Of a stretch of 64,000 nucleotides of DNA, positions 18,300-26,808 are shown in pieces. The position numbers and the translations under genes were made by a program. Each line of letters starts with the position of its first letter. Position 1 is the stretch's first letter. The notes beneath the pieces are model-generated. The model did no database searches and had not been told where the DNA came from. It saw only the letters and a program-made list of their open reading frames with translations. The stretch covers positions 14,159 through 78,158 of the forward strand of contig JBGCGJ010000002.1 of the NCBI GenBank assembly GCA_045110675.1, read 5' to 3'. This DNA comes from JBALVT01 sp045110675 (lineage in GTDB: Bacteria; Pseudomonadota; Gammaproteobacteria; Pseudomonadales; Halieaceae).

Positions 18300-20282
18300 A
18301 TGCTCAATCATGACACCCTGGCTCAACTGCAAGGCCTTAAATCGCAAATGGAAGCGGAGAAAGAGCACGCTGACGCGGTCGTCAAAGGTACTCAGGCACG
18401 ATACGGATTTGCAGTATTGGAGGACGGGCGCGAGATATTTATTCCACCGGATGAGATGCTCAAGGCCTTTCCCAATGACAAGGTGAGAGTGTGTATACGA
18501 CCCAGCAAAGACGGCAAGACGGTCGCCGACGTTGAAAAATTGCTCGAAAGTCCCCTGGGAGAGTTCACAGGTCGATGTGTCCGCAAGGGCAAAGCCCTGT
18601 TTGTTCAGCCGGATTTACCGCAACTTAGTCGCTGGCTATTCATTCCTCCTCACGCGCGCAACGGCGTCGATGAAAACGACTATGTGCGCGCCGCAGTCCT
18701 GCGCCACCCTATCCGGGATGGAAAACCCCAGGCAAAAATTCTCAGCGTCGTCGGCAAGAGTGATACCCCCGGTATAGAAAATCTATATTGCCAGGCCAAA
18801 CACCAACTTGACGTAGCATGGCCAAAAGCGCAGTTACAAGAGCTTGAGAAACACCTGGTAGATTGCAACCCGCTGGAGACCACCCAGCGCCGCGATCTCA
18901 GCGATTTGGAGTTTGTTTCCATAGATGCCGCCAAGACTCAAGACATCGATGACGCACTCTATGCTGAAATCAGTAGCGACGGGTGGACACTCTACGTAGC
19001 GATTGCAGATCCAACCGCCTACATTGAAGCGGGCTCTGCACTTCAGCAGTACATTGCCTCACGTGCCACCTCAATCTATTTCCATGGCGATGTAATCCCA
19101 ATGCTCCCGGAAGTACTGTCACAAGACACATGCGCGCTGTCTGAGGGCATGGATCGTCCAGCGCTGGTGTGTAAAATTTCCGTCAGCGATGCAGGCGAAG
19201 TCGGCAACTTCGAATTCATCGAAGCCAAGGTACGGTCGCGTGCCAAGCTGTCGTACTACGGTGTGGATCGCTATCTGGCAGGGAATTACGATGAGCTAAT
19301 GAGCCACGCTACTCCGCTGGAGGCGCTCTACCAGGTTTATCGAGCCCTTCGGGAGAATCGAAGTAAAACCGGTCTTGTCATGGAAGATAGAACTGAGTAT
19401 CGCTGGATTCTTAACGACCAGAAAAAAATCGAGAGTATCGAAACCTACGAAAAAATGCAGTCTCAGAAACTTGTTGAAGAGTGCATGATCGCCGCAAATC
19501 GCTGTGCCGCTCGATTCCTCACCGAGTGCGGGAGCACCGGGCCGTTTGTTAGCCATCCGGGTTTTCGGGCCGATCGTCTCGACGAAATCAAAAAGTTCCT
19601 GGCCATGCACGTACCGGCGCTCTCAGAGACTGATCCAACAGATCGAGAGGGCTATCGCGATATCATGAAGGGCCTTTCCGATGAAAACAATCCTCTGCCG
19701 CTGCGTGCCATGGTCAATCGCCTGCTGACTCGCGCAGTGCTCACGACACAGTCCAGTGTGCATATGGGCATGGCCTTGGAGTGCTACACCAATGTTACCT
19801 CTCCCCTGCGCAAGTATTCGGACTTCCTCGCACACCAACAAATAAAAACAGCGCTGCACGGCAACAAGGCCGATCTCGTCAATGAGAGTGTTCTCGACCG
19901 GCTATCCGAGCAACTCGCGCAAGTACGCACAGCGACGCTTGAGGCGGAGCGCTGGTTAGCAAGCAACTACTTGCTCAGTAAATCGAAAGCCCAAGAAGGT
20001 CCCCTCGAAGCGACTATTTGCCACATAAACAGCAGTGGTTTCAATGCACGCTTAAACGACTGTGGTTTAGAAGGGTTTGTAGACTTGCGCAAGGATCCGG
20101 AAAAATTCAGCTTTGACAAATGGCAGTCCAGCCTTACAAGCACGACCCGGCGTTTTGCACTCAACCAAGCTGTGCATTTGGGATTTGGCTCTGTAGACGA
20201 TGAAACTCATCAGGTGTTATTCAAACTTCTGCCTGAATCCGGCCTGAAACTCCCGAAAGACAAGGGCGACAAGAGCCAGTAG
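18300..20282 (+). CDS. rnb: Exoribonuclease II, RNB family
   Basis: This 660-residue protein matches RNase II in length (E. coli 644). It degrades single-stranded RNA 3' to 5'. Two N-terminal cold-shock domains (about 20-180) are followed by the RNB catalytic domain with SIDAAKTQDIDDALYAEI, whose clustered Asp residues bind magnesium, and YTNVTSPLRKYSDFLAHQQI. A C-terminal S1-like domain (EATICHINSSGFNARL) ends the protein. RNase R would be over 700 residues with a basic tail, so RNase II is preferred. It lies close to the PIN-PhoH gene, both RNA-related. Confidence 0.9.
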   Translation: MLNHDTLAQLQGLKSQMEAEKEHADAVVKGTQARYGFAVLEDGREIFIPPDEMLKAFPNDKVRVCIRPSKDGKTVADVEKLLESPLGEFTGRCVRKGKALFVQPDLPQLSRWLFIPPHARNGVDENDYVRAAVLRHPIRDGKPQAKILSVVGKSDTPGIENLYCQAKHQLDVAWPKAQLQELEKHLVDCNPLETTQRRDLSDLEFVSIDAAKTQDIDDALYAEISSDGWTLYVAIADPTAYIEAGSALQQYIASRATSIYFHGDVIPMLPEVLSQDTCALSEGMDRPALVCKISVSDAGEVGNFEFIEAKVRSRAKLSYYGVDRYLAGNYDELMSHATPLEALYQVYRALRENRSKTGLVMEDRTEYRWILNDQKKIESIETYEKMQSQKLVEECMIAANRCAARFLTECGSTGPFVSHPGFRADRLDEIKKFLAMHVPALSETDPTDREGYRDIMKGLSDENNPLPLRAMVNRLLTRAVLTTQSSVHMGMALECYTNVTSPLRKYSDFLAHQQIKTALHGNKADLVNESVLDRLSEQLAQVRTATLEAERWLASNYLLSKSKAQEGPLEATICHINSSGFNARLNDCGLEGFVDLRKDPEKFSFDKWQSSLTSTTRRFALNQAVHLGFGSVDDETHQVLFKLLPESGLKLPKDKGDKSQ

Positions 20283-20297
20283 ACGAGGAAAATCTCG

Positions 20298-20618
20298 TTA
20301 CCGGGTGTTGTGGGTTGCTAACCTGGAACCGGCCTTAGCCTGAAAGGGGATATTGCCACCGGTCCCATCGAGCATTGCCCGGCGCACGGCACTCACCAAA
20401 GTGATCATTTCCTGGACGCCCATCGCCCGCAGATAGGCCCCCATATCACGATGATTATCGAAGCTCACATTCTTATCGACTACTCTCAGAACCTCGATCG
20501 TTCTCAATTCGCCTTCGTCATAGCTCGATTCTTCGCCAAAAATCAATTTGGTGAAGGTATCCACAATAGACATCTCACTGGGTCCAGTGTTGTTATCTGA
20601 CTGTGTAGCGCGATCCAT
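20298..20618 (-). CDS. Hypothetical protein, 106 residues
   Basis: Starting at the ATG at 20616-20618, this small soluble protein (MDRATQSDNNTGPSEMSIVD) has no family I recognise. It is rich in charged residues, has no signal peptide or membrane segment, and has a predicted helical core (YLRAMGVQEMITLVSAVRRAML). An in-frame TTG seven codons upstream is an alternative start; both have weak ribosome sites. It is convergent with rnb (15 bases between stops) and downstream of asnS behind a hairpin-rich 165-base spacer. Codon use looks ordinary. That it is real is likely; what it does is not known. Confidence 0.6.
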   Translation of the reverse strand: MDRATQSDNNTGPSEMSIVDTFTKLIFGEESSYDEGELRTIEVLRVVDKNVSFDNHRDMGAYLRAMGVQEMITLVSAVRRAMLDGTGGNIPFQAKAGSRLATHNTR

Positions 20619-20639
20619 TGCCGAACCTAAACCCTGCAA

Positions 20640-20770
20640 CCGCCAACTGATGGCGGCTGTATCGATTACTCTTACTTAGAGTATCGCCCAGATCAGGCGA
20701 ATTTTTATGGCTTAGTGAGGCAATAGTTTACAAATTTCGATCAATTGGTAGGCAATTGCCCCTTTTGGGG
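20640..20770. repeat. Cluster of short hairpins between asnS and the 106-residue gene
   Basis: Four small inverted repeats lie in tandem: CCGCC/GGCGG (20640-20656, 7-base loop); TACTCT/AGAGTA (20667-20683) extended by CGA/TCG past one bulge; TCGCC/GGCGA (20684-20700) followed by ATTTTT on the plus strand; and CCCC/GGGG around TTTT (20759-20770), next to the palindrome GGCAATTGCC (20751-20760). They could be a terminator for asnS plus a structured leader for the small gene. The second and third share bases, so they would be alternative folds. Confidence 0.4.
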
Positions 20771-20783
20771 TGTGTTTTGGAAC

Positions 20784-22181
20784 CTAAAAGTCGGCGTGTC
20801 CCGGGGTTCGTGGGAAAGGAATGGCATCACGCACGTTTTCCATCCCGGTCACATAATTAAGTAATCTTTCGAAACCCAGGCCAAATCCAGCATGGGGTAC
20901 CGTGCCATAACGTCGCAGATCACGGTACCACCAGAGCTCCTCTTTCAGGTGTTCGTCCATGCGCGAGTCGAGCACATCAAGGCGCTCTTCGCGCTGACTT
21001 CCGCCAATAATTTCGCCAATTCCCGGCGCTAACACGTCCATCGCTGCCACTGTTTGCTCGTCATCGTTTAAACGCATGTAAAACGCTTTGATGTCTTTGG
21101 GATAGTTCATCAGCACAATGGGGCGACCTACGTGTTGCTCGGCCAAGTAGCGCTCGTGCTCTGAGGCGAGGTCTACACCCCACTCCACCGGGAACTCAAA
21201 ACGCTCCTTGGTGCTCTTTAAAATATCGATAGCCTCGCTGTAATTCATGCGCTCAAAATCATTATCGATCACGCCGCGTACGCGATCCAAAACCGTCTTA
21301 TCGATGCGCTGGGCAAAAAATGCCATATCGTCCTCGCGCTCCTCCATCACCCTTGCGAAAACATGTTTTAACAAACTCTCTGCCAAATCTGCATTGTCAC
21401 TCAGATTTGCGAAGGCCACTTCCGGCTCAACCATCCAAAATTCCGCCAGATGACGACTGGTATTGGAATTTTCCGCTCTAAACGTTGGCCCAAAGGTGTA
21501 GACCTTGCTCATAGCGAGGCAGTAGGACTCGACTTCAAGTTGGCCCGACACCGTCAGAAACGCATCGCCGCCGAAAAAGTCCTGAGCAAAATCCACACTG
21601 CCGTCCGGAGAACGAGGTGGATTGCTGTAATCCAGAGTGCTCACTCGAAAAAGCTCGCCCGCGCCCTCACAGTCGCTACCGGTAATAATTGGCGTGTTGA
21701 TCCAGTGAAAATCCTGATCGTGAAAGAAATTGTGGATGGCATTAGCCAAGGTGGTACGAACGCGGGTTATGGCACCAAAGGTATTGGTTCGGGGTCGCAA
21801 ATGCGCCTGAGAACGCAGGTATTCAAATGTGTGCCTTTTCTTGGCAATGGGATAAGACTCTGCATCATCAACCCAACCCACAACCTCAACTTCCGAGGCC
21901 TGAATTTCAACACTTTGCCCCTTTCCTTGAGATTCAACCAGTTCCCCACGCACCACCACTGAACAGCCGGTCGATATTTTCAACACCTCGGATTCGTAAT
22001 TGGCCAGGTCGGCTGGGACCACTGCCTGAATCGCATCAAACGCTGATCCGTCGTGTATTGCCAAGAAAGAGATACCGGCCTTGGAATCGCGCTTACTGCG
22101 AATCCACCCTCTAATCGTCACTTGTTCCCCCACCGCAATATTGCCTTTTATGGCGGCTGCCACACTCGAAACTTGACTCAT
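20784..22181 (-). CDS. asnS: Asparaginyl-tRNA synthetase
   Basis: This 465-residue class IIb enzyme charges tRNA-Asn. An N-terminal OB-fold anticodon-binding domain (about 18-105, with VTIRGWIRSKRDSKAGISF) precedes the catalytic core: FFHDQDFHWINTPIITGSDC (motif 1), TFRAENSNTSRHLAEFWMVE (motif 2) and GFGLGFERLLNYVTGMEN (motif 3). The ending RDAIPFPRTPGHADF is characteristic of AsnS rather than AspS. The ATG at 22179-22181 is preferred to the TTG one codon upstream. Confidence 0.96.
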   Translation of the reverse strand: MSQVSSVAAAIKGNIAVGEQVTIRGWIRSKRDSKAGISFLAIHDGSAFDAIQAVVPADLANYESEVLKISTGCSVVVRGELVESQGKGQSVEIQASEVEVVGWVDDAESYPIAKKRHTFEYLRSQAHLRPRTNTFGAITRVRTTLANAIHNFFHDQDFHWINTPIITGSDCEGAGELFRVSTLDYSNPPRSPDGSVDFAQDFFGGDAFLTVSGQLEVESYCLAMSKVYTFGPTFRAENSNTSRHLAEFWMVEPEVAFANLSDNADLAESLLKHVFARVMEEREDDMAFFAQRIDKTVLDRVRGVIDNDFERMNYSEAIDILKSTKERFEFPVEWGVDLASEHERYLAEQHVGRPIVLMNYPKDIKAFYMRLNDDEQTVAAMDVLAPGIGEIIGGSQREERLDVLDSRMDEHLKEELWWYRDLRRYGTVPHAGFGLGFERLLNYVTGMENVRDAIPFPRTPGHADF

Positions 22182-22237
22182 CAATCCATTTTTCCCAATT
22201 AAGTTGATCAGATTATCGATTTACAACGAGCCATAAT

Positions 22238-23185
22238 TTACACGGCAAAGGTGTGTCCGACCATCGCTTCCGAATTTACCCAAAGCGTCTGCGCAGTGGC
22301 TCCATCCAAGGCGTAGGATTCTACACCACCGCCCTGACCGGCCACAGTACCCTGAGCAATATGACAATCCTCCAGATAGATGCCGCCGCGATTTTCCAGC
22401 TCCGGGGCTGTGGCAGCCCATACGCTGGTGGCCGCGCCCTGGGGGATAGATTTAAATTTCATCTCCTCCCCCGCGGGCAAGCTCGAAGTCATCTTTTCAA
22501 AATCTTCAGGGAGCATGTGCCGACTCAGATTGGTCATGATAATGCCTGGATGCACCGCATAAGCGCGAACGCCGTGATCCTTGAGCCTTACATCGAGTCC
22601 CACGGAAAATAACACGTTCGCCGTCTTGGATTCCCCATAGGCCTGCCACTTGTCATATTCGCGCCCATTGTAATTTGGATCATCGAGATTGACCGGTGCA
22701 AATCGGTGGCCTCCCGAGCTAAGTGTGACCACTCGAGCAGGTGCGGCCTTGACCAAGGAGGGTGCCAACAAGGCCGTCAGCAGGAAATGGCCCAGGTGAT
22801 TAGTGCCAAATTGCATCTCAAACCCTTGCGCTGTGCGCATCAGCGGGCAAAACATAACTCCCGCGTTGTTGATCAGTAGATCGATACGGTCATAGCCCGC
22901 GACAATTTCAGCTGCCCCGGCACGAACACTATCCAGATCAGCCAGATCGATCAATTGGGTATCCAGTTCCGCGTTGGGAACGAGCTCCCGGACGGCGGAC
23001 ACCGCTTCCTCCAGATTCTGCGGATGTCGGGCGAGCATCAGAACCTTAGCTCCCGCATCGGCGAGCGCTCTACAGGTCTCGGTTCCCAGGCCCGACGAAG
23101 CGCCGGTGACGACCGCAACCTTGCCGGCCATAGAAATACCCGCCAACACTTCATCGGTGGTTGACTCGGCGTTGAATTCTGACAT
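22238..23185 (-). CDS. Short-chain dehydrogenase/reductase, retinol-dehydrogenase-like
   Basis: This 315-residue SDR has the Rossmann glycine motif TGASSGLG near residue 28, the NNAGVM motif, and the catalytic YxxxK in AYGESKTANVLFS with an upstream Ser (TLSSGGH). Length and the FGTNHLGHFLLTALL segment fit the WW-oxidoreductase/retinol dehydrogenase branch. It reduces or oxidises an unknown carbonyl or alcohol with NAD(P). An AAGGAGATGG ribosome site precedes the ATG. It is divergent from the PNPOx-like gene at 23300. The substrate cannot be predicted. Confidence 0.85.
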   Translation of the reverse strand: MSEFNAESTTDEVLAGISMAGKVAVVTGASSGLGTETCRALADAGAKVLMLARHPQNLEEAVSAVRELVPNAELDTQLIDLADLDSVRAGAAEIVAGYDRIDLLINNAGVMFCPLMRTAQGFEMQFGTNHLGHFLLTALLAPSLVKAAPARVVTLSSGGHRFAPVNLDDPNYNGREYDKWQAYGESKTANVLFSVGLDVRLKDHGVRAYAVHPGIIMTNLSRHMLPEDFEKMTSSLPAGEEMKFKSIPQGAATSVWAATAPELENRGGIYLEDCHIAQGTVAGQGGGVESYALDGATAQTLWVNSEAMVGHTFAV

Positions 23186-23299
23186 TTTGCCATCTCCTTT
23201 GCTTGTCGATTAACCCAAAAACGCTAGGGCGTTGTTCTAGATGGATAATAGGGTTTTAATGGCGAAAAGGGTAACAAATACCTACGAAGGAAACCTTGA

Positions 23300-23692
23300 A
23301 TGAATCCCCAGGAAATCGAATTTCTCGAAGGTGGTAACTATCTGAGCTTTGCCACACTAAAGCGATCCGGCGACTACGTTGCGACACCCGTTTGGTTTGC
23401 GCCGGACGACGACTGCTACTATATTTTTTCCGCAGGAAATGCCGGCAAGACCAAACGACTTCGAAATTTTAACCAGTGCCGGGTAGCGGCCTGCACGGTG
23501 ACAGGCACCGTCACCGGAGATTGGATCGAGGGAGAGGCTTTCTTACTGGATAGCCCAGAAGAGGAGCAAACGGCGCTGCAGGCTCTGCACCGAAAGTACG
23601 GCTGGCAGATGAAGATGACTGACCTTCTATCACGTCTGTCCGGGAAAATGTCGGCCCGCACCTATATCAAAGTCACTTTAAACACCGGCTAA
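23300..23692 (+). CDS. Small PNPOx-fold flavin-type protein
   Basis: This 130-residue protein has the split-barrel fold pattern: GGNYLSFATLKRSGDYVATPVWF, then KTKRLRNFNQCRVAACTV and a C-terminal RTYIKVTL strand. It is closest in pattern to the PPOX-class proteins, some of which use F420 or FMN. Gammaproteobacteria generally lack F420, so an FMN or unknown cofactor is more likely. It overlaps the downstream convergent TPR lipoprotein gene by 15 bases. A possible redox partnership with the divergent SDR is only suggested by position. Confidence 0.75.
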   Translation: MNPQEIEFLEGGNYLSFATLKRSGDYVATPVWFAPDDDCYYIFSAGNAGKTKRLRNFNQCRVAACTVTGTVTGDWIEGEAFLLDSPEEEQTALQALHRKYGWQMKMTDLLSRLSGKMSARTYIKVTLNTG

Positions 23693-24913
23693 TGGTATTT
23701 GGGCGTTATCGAGCGGTCCACGTTTTATTTCTTTGAGAAGAAACTCATAGTTCTCGACTTCAATGCGCAAAGTCGCATGCTCGATAGCTTGTGTTATCAG
23801 GCGTTCAGCCTCATCCAGTTCGTTCAGCTTGGCGTGTATCAGTCCCGTGGAAACCAGTAGGCGACTATCCAGCGGATTCAACACCAACGCGCGCTGATAA
23901 TGTCGCAATGCACGTGACCAGTCACCTTCCTCGCCGGCAAGATCTCCCTTCCAGGCATGGAAGTAGGGATTGGCTTTTTGGTAGCGTGTAATTTGTTGTT
24001 GCCAATGCTTCTGATCCTCATCACGCCCATCGAGCCCATACAAAACGATGAGATTATTCATAGCTGAACGATCCGTCGAATCCAGTTTTAAGGCATGCAA
24101 GTAGCTTTCTTCGGCTGCATCATGCTGGCCTGTTCCACGGTAGACCGCGCCAAGATTGACCCACAGGTGTGGCATGTCTGGCGTAAATTGAAGGGCTCGA
24201 ACTGCGTGCGCCCAGGCAGTATCTAACTGCTCTTTGGCGAGCGCCGCCATGGCCAGGTTGCTATGGTAGAGCGCCTTTGCATCTTTGTCGCTGATAACCC
24301 GCGTGTTGGTGATTTCTCGCATTTGCAGGGGATCAATATCCGCCATGAACTCTTCCCCATTGTTCAACTTTACGAGGACATTAACGTGCAAGCGCACGGC
24401 GAGTCGTTCTCCCATACGCGACCAGTGCGGGCGAACATCAACCCACTGATAGCGTGCATCCAGACCGGCCTCACGCGCCATAGCCACCATCATATTGGCA
24501 TAGGAAAGGCAGTTCACTGAGCCGCGATGAAATGCCTCGATCGCGGTGCCTTCGGCGTGAGGTTCATATTGAATATTGAGTAAGCCTGCGCTTTTAATAG
24601 CCCGGTGAAGCTGCGACAGCCGCTGCCTTTTGGAGCCGAGGTTCGACGCGTAACGAGCAACAAACGCCTTCATCTCCTCGTCCATGGCCAGCAAATCGGG
24701 TGCCGGTGCCAGATCGGGTACAGCGTCGAGGGTTAGCGTAGAGCCAGAAAGCTGCAAAGGCGCGAAATCAGGCTGGGGGATTACCGTGGGAGAGAGTATT
24801 GAGCAAGCTGCGAGGACCTGGAAGCAGACGATGACAAACCAAAATCGGCCCTGACCCTTCGCCAGCGTCAAACAGTGCCTGCAGATGTGTGTCGATGGCA
24901 CGCCGTATTGCAT
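23678..24913 (-). CDS. Lipoprotein with transglutaminase-like domain and TPR repeats
   Basis: This 411-residue protein begins with a long signal segment ending in a lipobox-like VLAAC near residue 36, so it is probably a lipoprotein. A transglutaminase-like core follows with candidate Cys (GSVNCLSYANMMVAMAREAG), His (RLHVNVLVKLNN) and Asp (FMADIDPLQM). The C-terminal half (about 210-400) is TPR repeats (PHLWVNLGAVYRGTGQHDAA, LVLNPLDSRLLVSTGLIHAK). A GGGAGGG ribosome site supports the start. Such proteins may process or scaffold peptides in the periplasm; the substrate is unknown. It overlaps the 23300 gene tail to tail. Confidence 0.8.
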   Translation of the reverse strand: MQYGVPSTHICRHCLTLAKGQGRFWFVIVCFQVLAACSILSPTVIPQPDFAPLQLSGSTLTLDAVPDLAPAPDLLAMDEEMKAFVARYASNLGSKRQRLSQLHRAIKSAGLLNIQYEPHAEGTAIEAFHRGSVNCLSYANMMVAMAREAGLDARYQWVDVRPHWSRMGERLAVRLHVNVLVKLNNGEEFMADIDPLQMREITNTRVISDKDAKALYHSNLAMAALAKEQLDTAWAHAVRALQFTPDMPHLWVNLGAVYRGTGQHDAAEESYLHALKLDSTDRSAMNNLIVLYGLDGRDEDQKHWQQQITRYQKANPYFHAWKGDLAGEEGDWSRALRHYQRALVLNPLDSRLLVSTGLIHAKLNELDEAERLITQAIEHATLRIEVENYEFLLKEIKRGPLDNAQIPLAGV

Positions 24914-24973
24914 CGTGCCCTCCCTACTCTTCTTAAATTAATAACAGTCTTAATAGTAACGCAAAGCGCAATT

Positions 24974-24994
24974 TGACTCATCTGGTATGAGTCA
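24974..24994. repeat. 8-bp inverted repeat between cysH and the TPR lipoprotein gene
   Basis: TGACTCAT at 24974-24981 and ATGAGTCA at 24987-24994 form a perfect stem with a CTGGT loop, 62 bases past the cysH stop. No T-run follows on either strand, so it may be a Rho-assisted terminator, an mRNA 3'-end stabiliser for cysH, or an operator for the TPR gene. Confidence 0.5.
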
Positions 24995-25056
24995 CCGTGG
25001 TAATTGGACAACCTGAACAGCAATAATATCCCGGTTCAACACAGCCAACAGGATAC

Positions 25057-25683
25057 TCAGGCGGCTGTGTGGAGGCCACACTCCCGGCCATCCAGCACTT
25101 TGGTCGGATCAAAGTAGTGTTTACAGGTGGGCAGCGAATACTGTTCCATATAGCCCTCGACATCATCGTCGGACCAATAAAAAATGGGTGCCACCTTAAC
25201 AATTCCACGATTGTCCACAGAGACAATGTCCAGGGATTGCCGATGTTCAGTCTCCTCGCGGCGTATACCAGTGATCCAAATGTCTGGAGAGTGCTCTGCG
25301 AGAGCTTTGGCAAATGGTGCCAGCTTCACCTGGTCCGTGAACTCCTGATGCCGCTGAAGTTCATCGACCGTAGGAATGCCACCCATAATTGCATTGCGTC
25401 GTTCCGAGGTCATTTCTGGCGAGTAGATATGCATATTGAGCGGCAGATCCTTCATCAATCGCTCAGCAACAATATAGGTGTCGCGCAGGTTGTAACCCGT
25501 ATCAACCCAAATGGTGGGGACCGAAGGATCTATTTCACTGACCAGGTGCAACATCACGGCAGCGTTTCGGCCGAAGCTGGTTGTTGAAATGGCTTTCTTT
25601 CCCAACCCAAGCGCCCACTGCACAATTTCTTCGGCGCTGGCATCGCGAAGTTCCGCATTCGTTTTTTTAAGATCAAGTTCCAT
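25057..25683 (-). CDS. cysH: Phosphoadenylyl-sulfate reductase
   Basis: This 208-residue enzyme (from the ATG at 25681-25683) reduces PAPS to sulfite with thioredoxin in assimilatory sulfate reduction. It has the TTSFGRNAAVML phosphate-binding segment, TIWVDTGYNLRDTY, TGIRREETEHR and the C-terminal redox motif RECGLH. The CC and CxxC cysteine pairs that bind a 4Fe-4S cluster in APS reductases are absent, so PAPS is the probable substrate. The frame is open to a TTG at 25719; no start has a good ribosome site. It stands alone, without cysDN or cysIJ nearby. Confidence 0.9.
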   Translation of the reverse strand: MELDLKKTNAELRDASAEEIVQWALGLGKKAISTTSFGRNAAVMLHLVSEIDPSVPTIWVDTGYNLRDTYIVAERLMKDLPLNMHIYSPEMTSERRNAIMGGIPTVDELQRHQEFTDQVKLAPFAKALAEHSPDIWITGIRREETEHRQSLDIVSVDNRGIVKVAPIFYWSDDDVEGYMEQYSLPTCKHYFDPTKVLDGRECGLHTAA

Positions 25684-25760
25684 TATCTGGCTTATCGTTA
25701 CCACGAGCTGATGTTCCAATGAGGACGATGAACTTTATAGAAGCAAAAAACGAATGACAA

Positions 25761-25775
25761 ATAACTATCGTTTAT
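25761..25775. promoter_or_regulatory. Imperfect dyad upstream of divergent cysH and BASS transporter
   Basis: ATAACTATCGTTTAT has matching outer arms (ATAA/TTAT) and resembles the ATAAC-type half-sites bound by LysR regulators such as CysB. It lies in the shared upstream region, 78 bases from the cysH ATG. A TATACT sequence follows at 25781-25786. The regulator assignment is a guess. Confidence 0.25.
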
Positions 25776-25878
25776 ATGGATATACTGCCCCACTGCCTAT
25801 TCAAACCAGTAATGCCTTGAGTGTTCAGCCACTTCTGAATGCTTTAGTATCGAGCGCGGCAAATTTGAGACCCAATCT

Positions 25879-26790
25879 ATGTTCGAGTTTTACATTCAAT
25901 ACGAGTACTGGTTTGCGGCGGTGCAATTGGGCATGGCGATGTTGGGCATGGGAGCCACTCTGCGGGTCAGGGATTTTGCAGCCGTCGCAAAAAATCCGCG
26001 CGGTATTCTGGTCGGCATTACACTGCAGATTTTAGCTGTGCCCGCCTTGGCCGGACTTTTTTTGTGGGGCTTGGATCTGGACACAGGGGTGGCCATCGGG
26101 CTCGCGCTCTGTGCGGCCATTCCAGGTGGCACCATGTCCAACGTGTTTACCTTCCTGGGGCGCGGCCACGTTGCGCTGTCGATTGCCATTACTGGTGTGA
26201 CCACCGTCGCGTGCTTAATTACCACTCCAATGATACTGACTGTGTTGGTGAGCCAGCATCTACCCGTCGATTTTGTAATGCCTGCCGATCAAATCGCCAC
26301 GGAAATCGCGCTCATTCTTCTACTCCCGCTGGTGCTGGGTATGCTCTGTCTGCAATGGTTTCCCGATTTCGCACCTGGGCTTTCCAAAGTCTGCATCCGA
26401 ACTTCAGTTTTCGTTATTTTACTTATTATCATCGGAGCGTCGGGTTCCGGACGCCTCGATCTTGATCGATTTGGAATCTCCAACTTTATGATTGTGTTGA
26501 TGTTTTTAGCCGCAGTGACCACTTTGTCCTGGCTTATCCCCCATCTGTGCAAAGTGAAGAGGCCGGACAACACAGCCATTAACATCGAAGTCACTGTTCG
26601 CAATAGCAATCTGGGATTACTGATAAAGGCCTCGCTGTTTCCTGCCATAGTCGGGGTGAGCGACCCAATCGGAGACAACGTGCTGTTTACGGTGCTGGGC
26701 TATGGTGGTGCGGCCCTGCTAGTCGGTGTTGGACAGATTTACCTGCACCGCTATCTCAATAGAAACGAAACCATCCAATATCCGGGCTAG
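25879..26790 (+). CDS. Bile acid:sodium symporter (BASS) family transporter
   Basis: This 303-residue inner-membrane protein has eight to nine hydrophobic segments and the BASS signatures ALCAAIPGGTMSNVFTFLGRG and EVTVRNSNLGLLIKASLF, which build the sodium and substrate sites in the crossing helices. BASS carriers move organic anions with sodium; bacterial substrates include pantoate, pyruvate and small sulfonates, and none can be assigned from sequence. The ATG at 25879 is chosen because it opens directly into the first helix region. It is divergent from cysH, which hints at, but does not show, a sulfur-linked substrate. Confidence 0.85.
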   Translation: MFEFYIQYEYWFAAVQLGMAMLGMGATLRVRDFAAVAKNPRGILVGITLQILAVPALAGLFLWGLDLDTGVAIGLALCAAIPGGTMSNVFTFLGRGHVALSIAITGVTTVACLITTPMILTVLVSQHLPVDFVMPADQIATEIALILLLPLVLGMLCLQWFPDFAPGLSKVCIRTSVFVILLIIIGASGSGRLDLDRFGISNFMIVLMFLAAVTTLSWLIPHLCKVKRPDNTAINIEVTVRNSNLGLLIKASLFPAIVGVSDPIGDNVLFTVLGYGGAALLVGVGQIYLHRYLNRNETIQYPG

Positions 26791-26808
26791 CTCGCGGTTA
26801 CTTCTGCG

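Noticed and set aside
24978..25313. Cys-rich frame (ending EPGYYCCSGCPITTV) running past the cysH stop
   Set aside because: I considered a frameshifted APS-reductase-like cluster-binding tail, but the normal cysH frame already ends in the complete RECGLH motif and the Cys pattern does not match.
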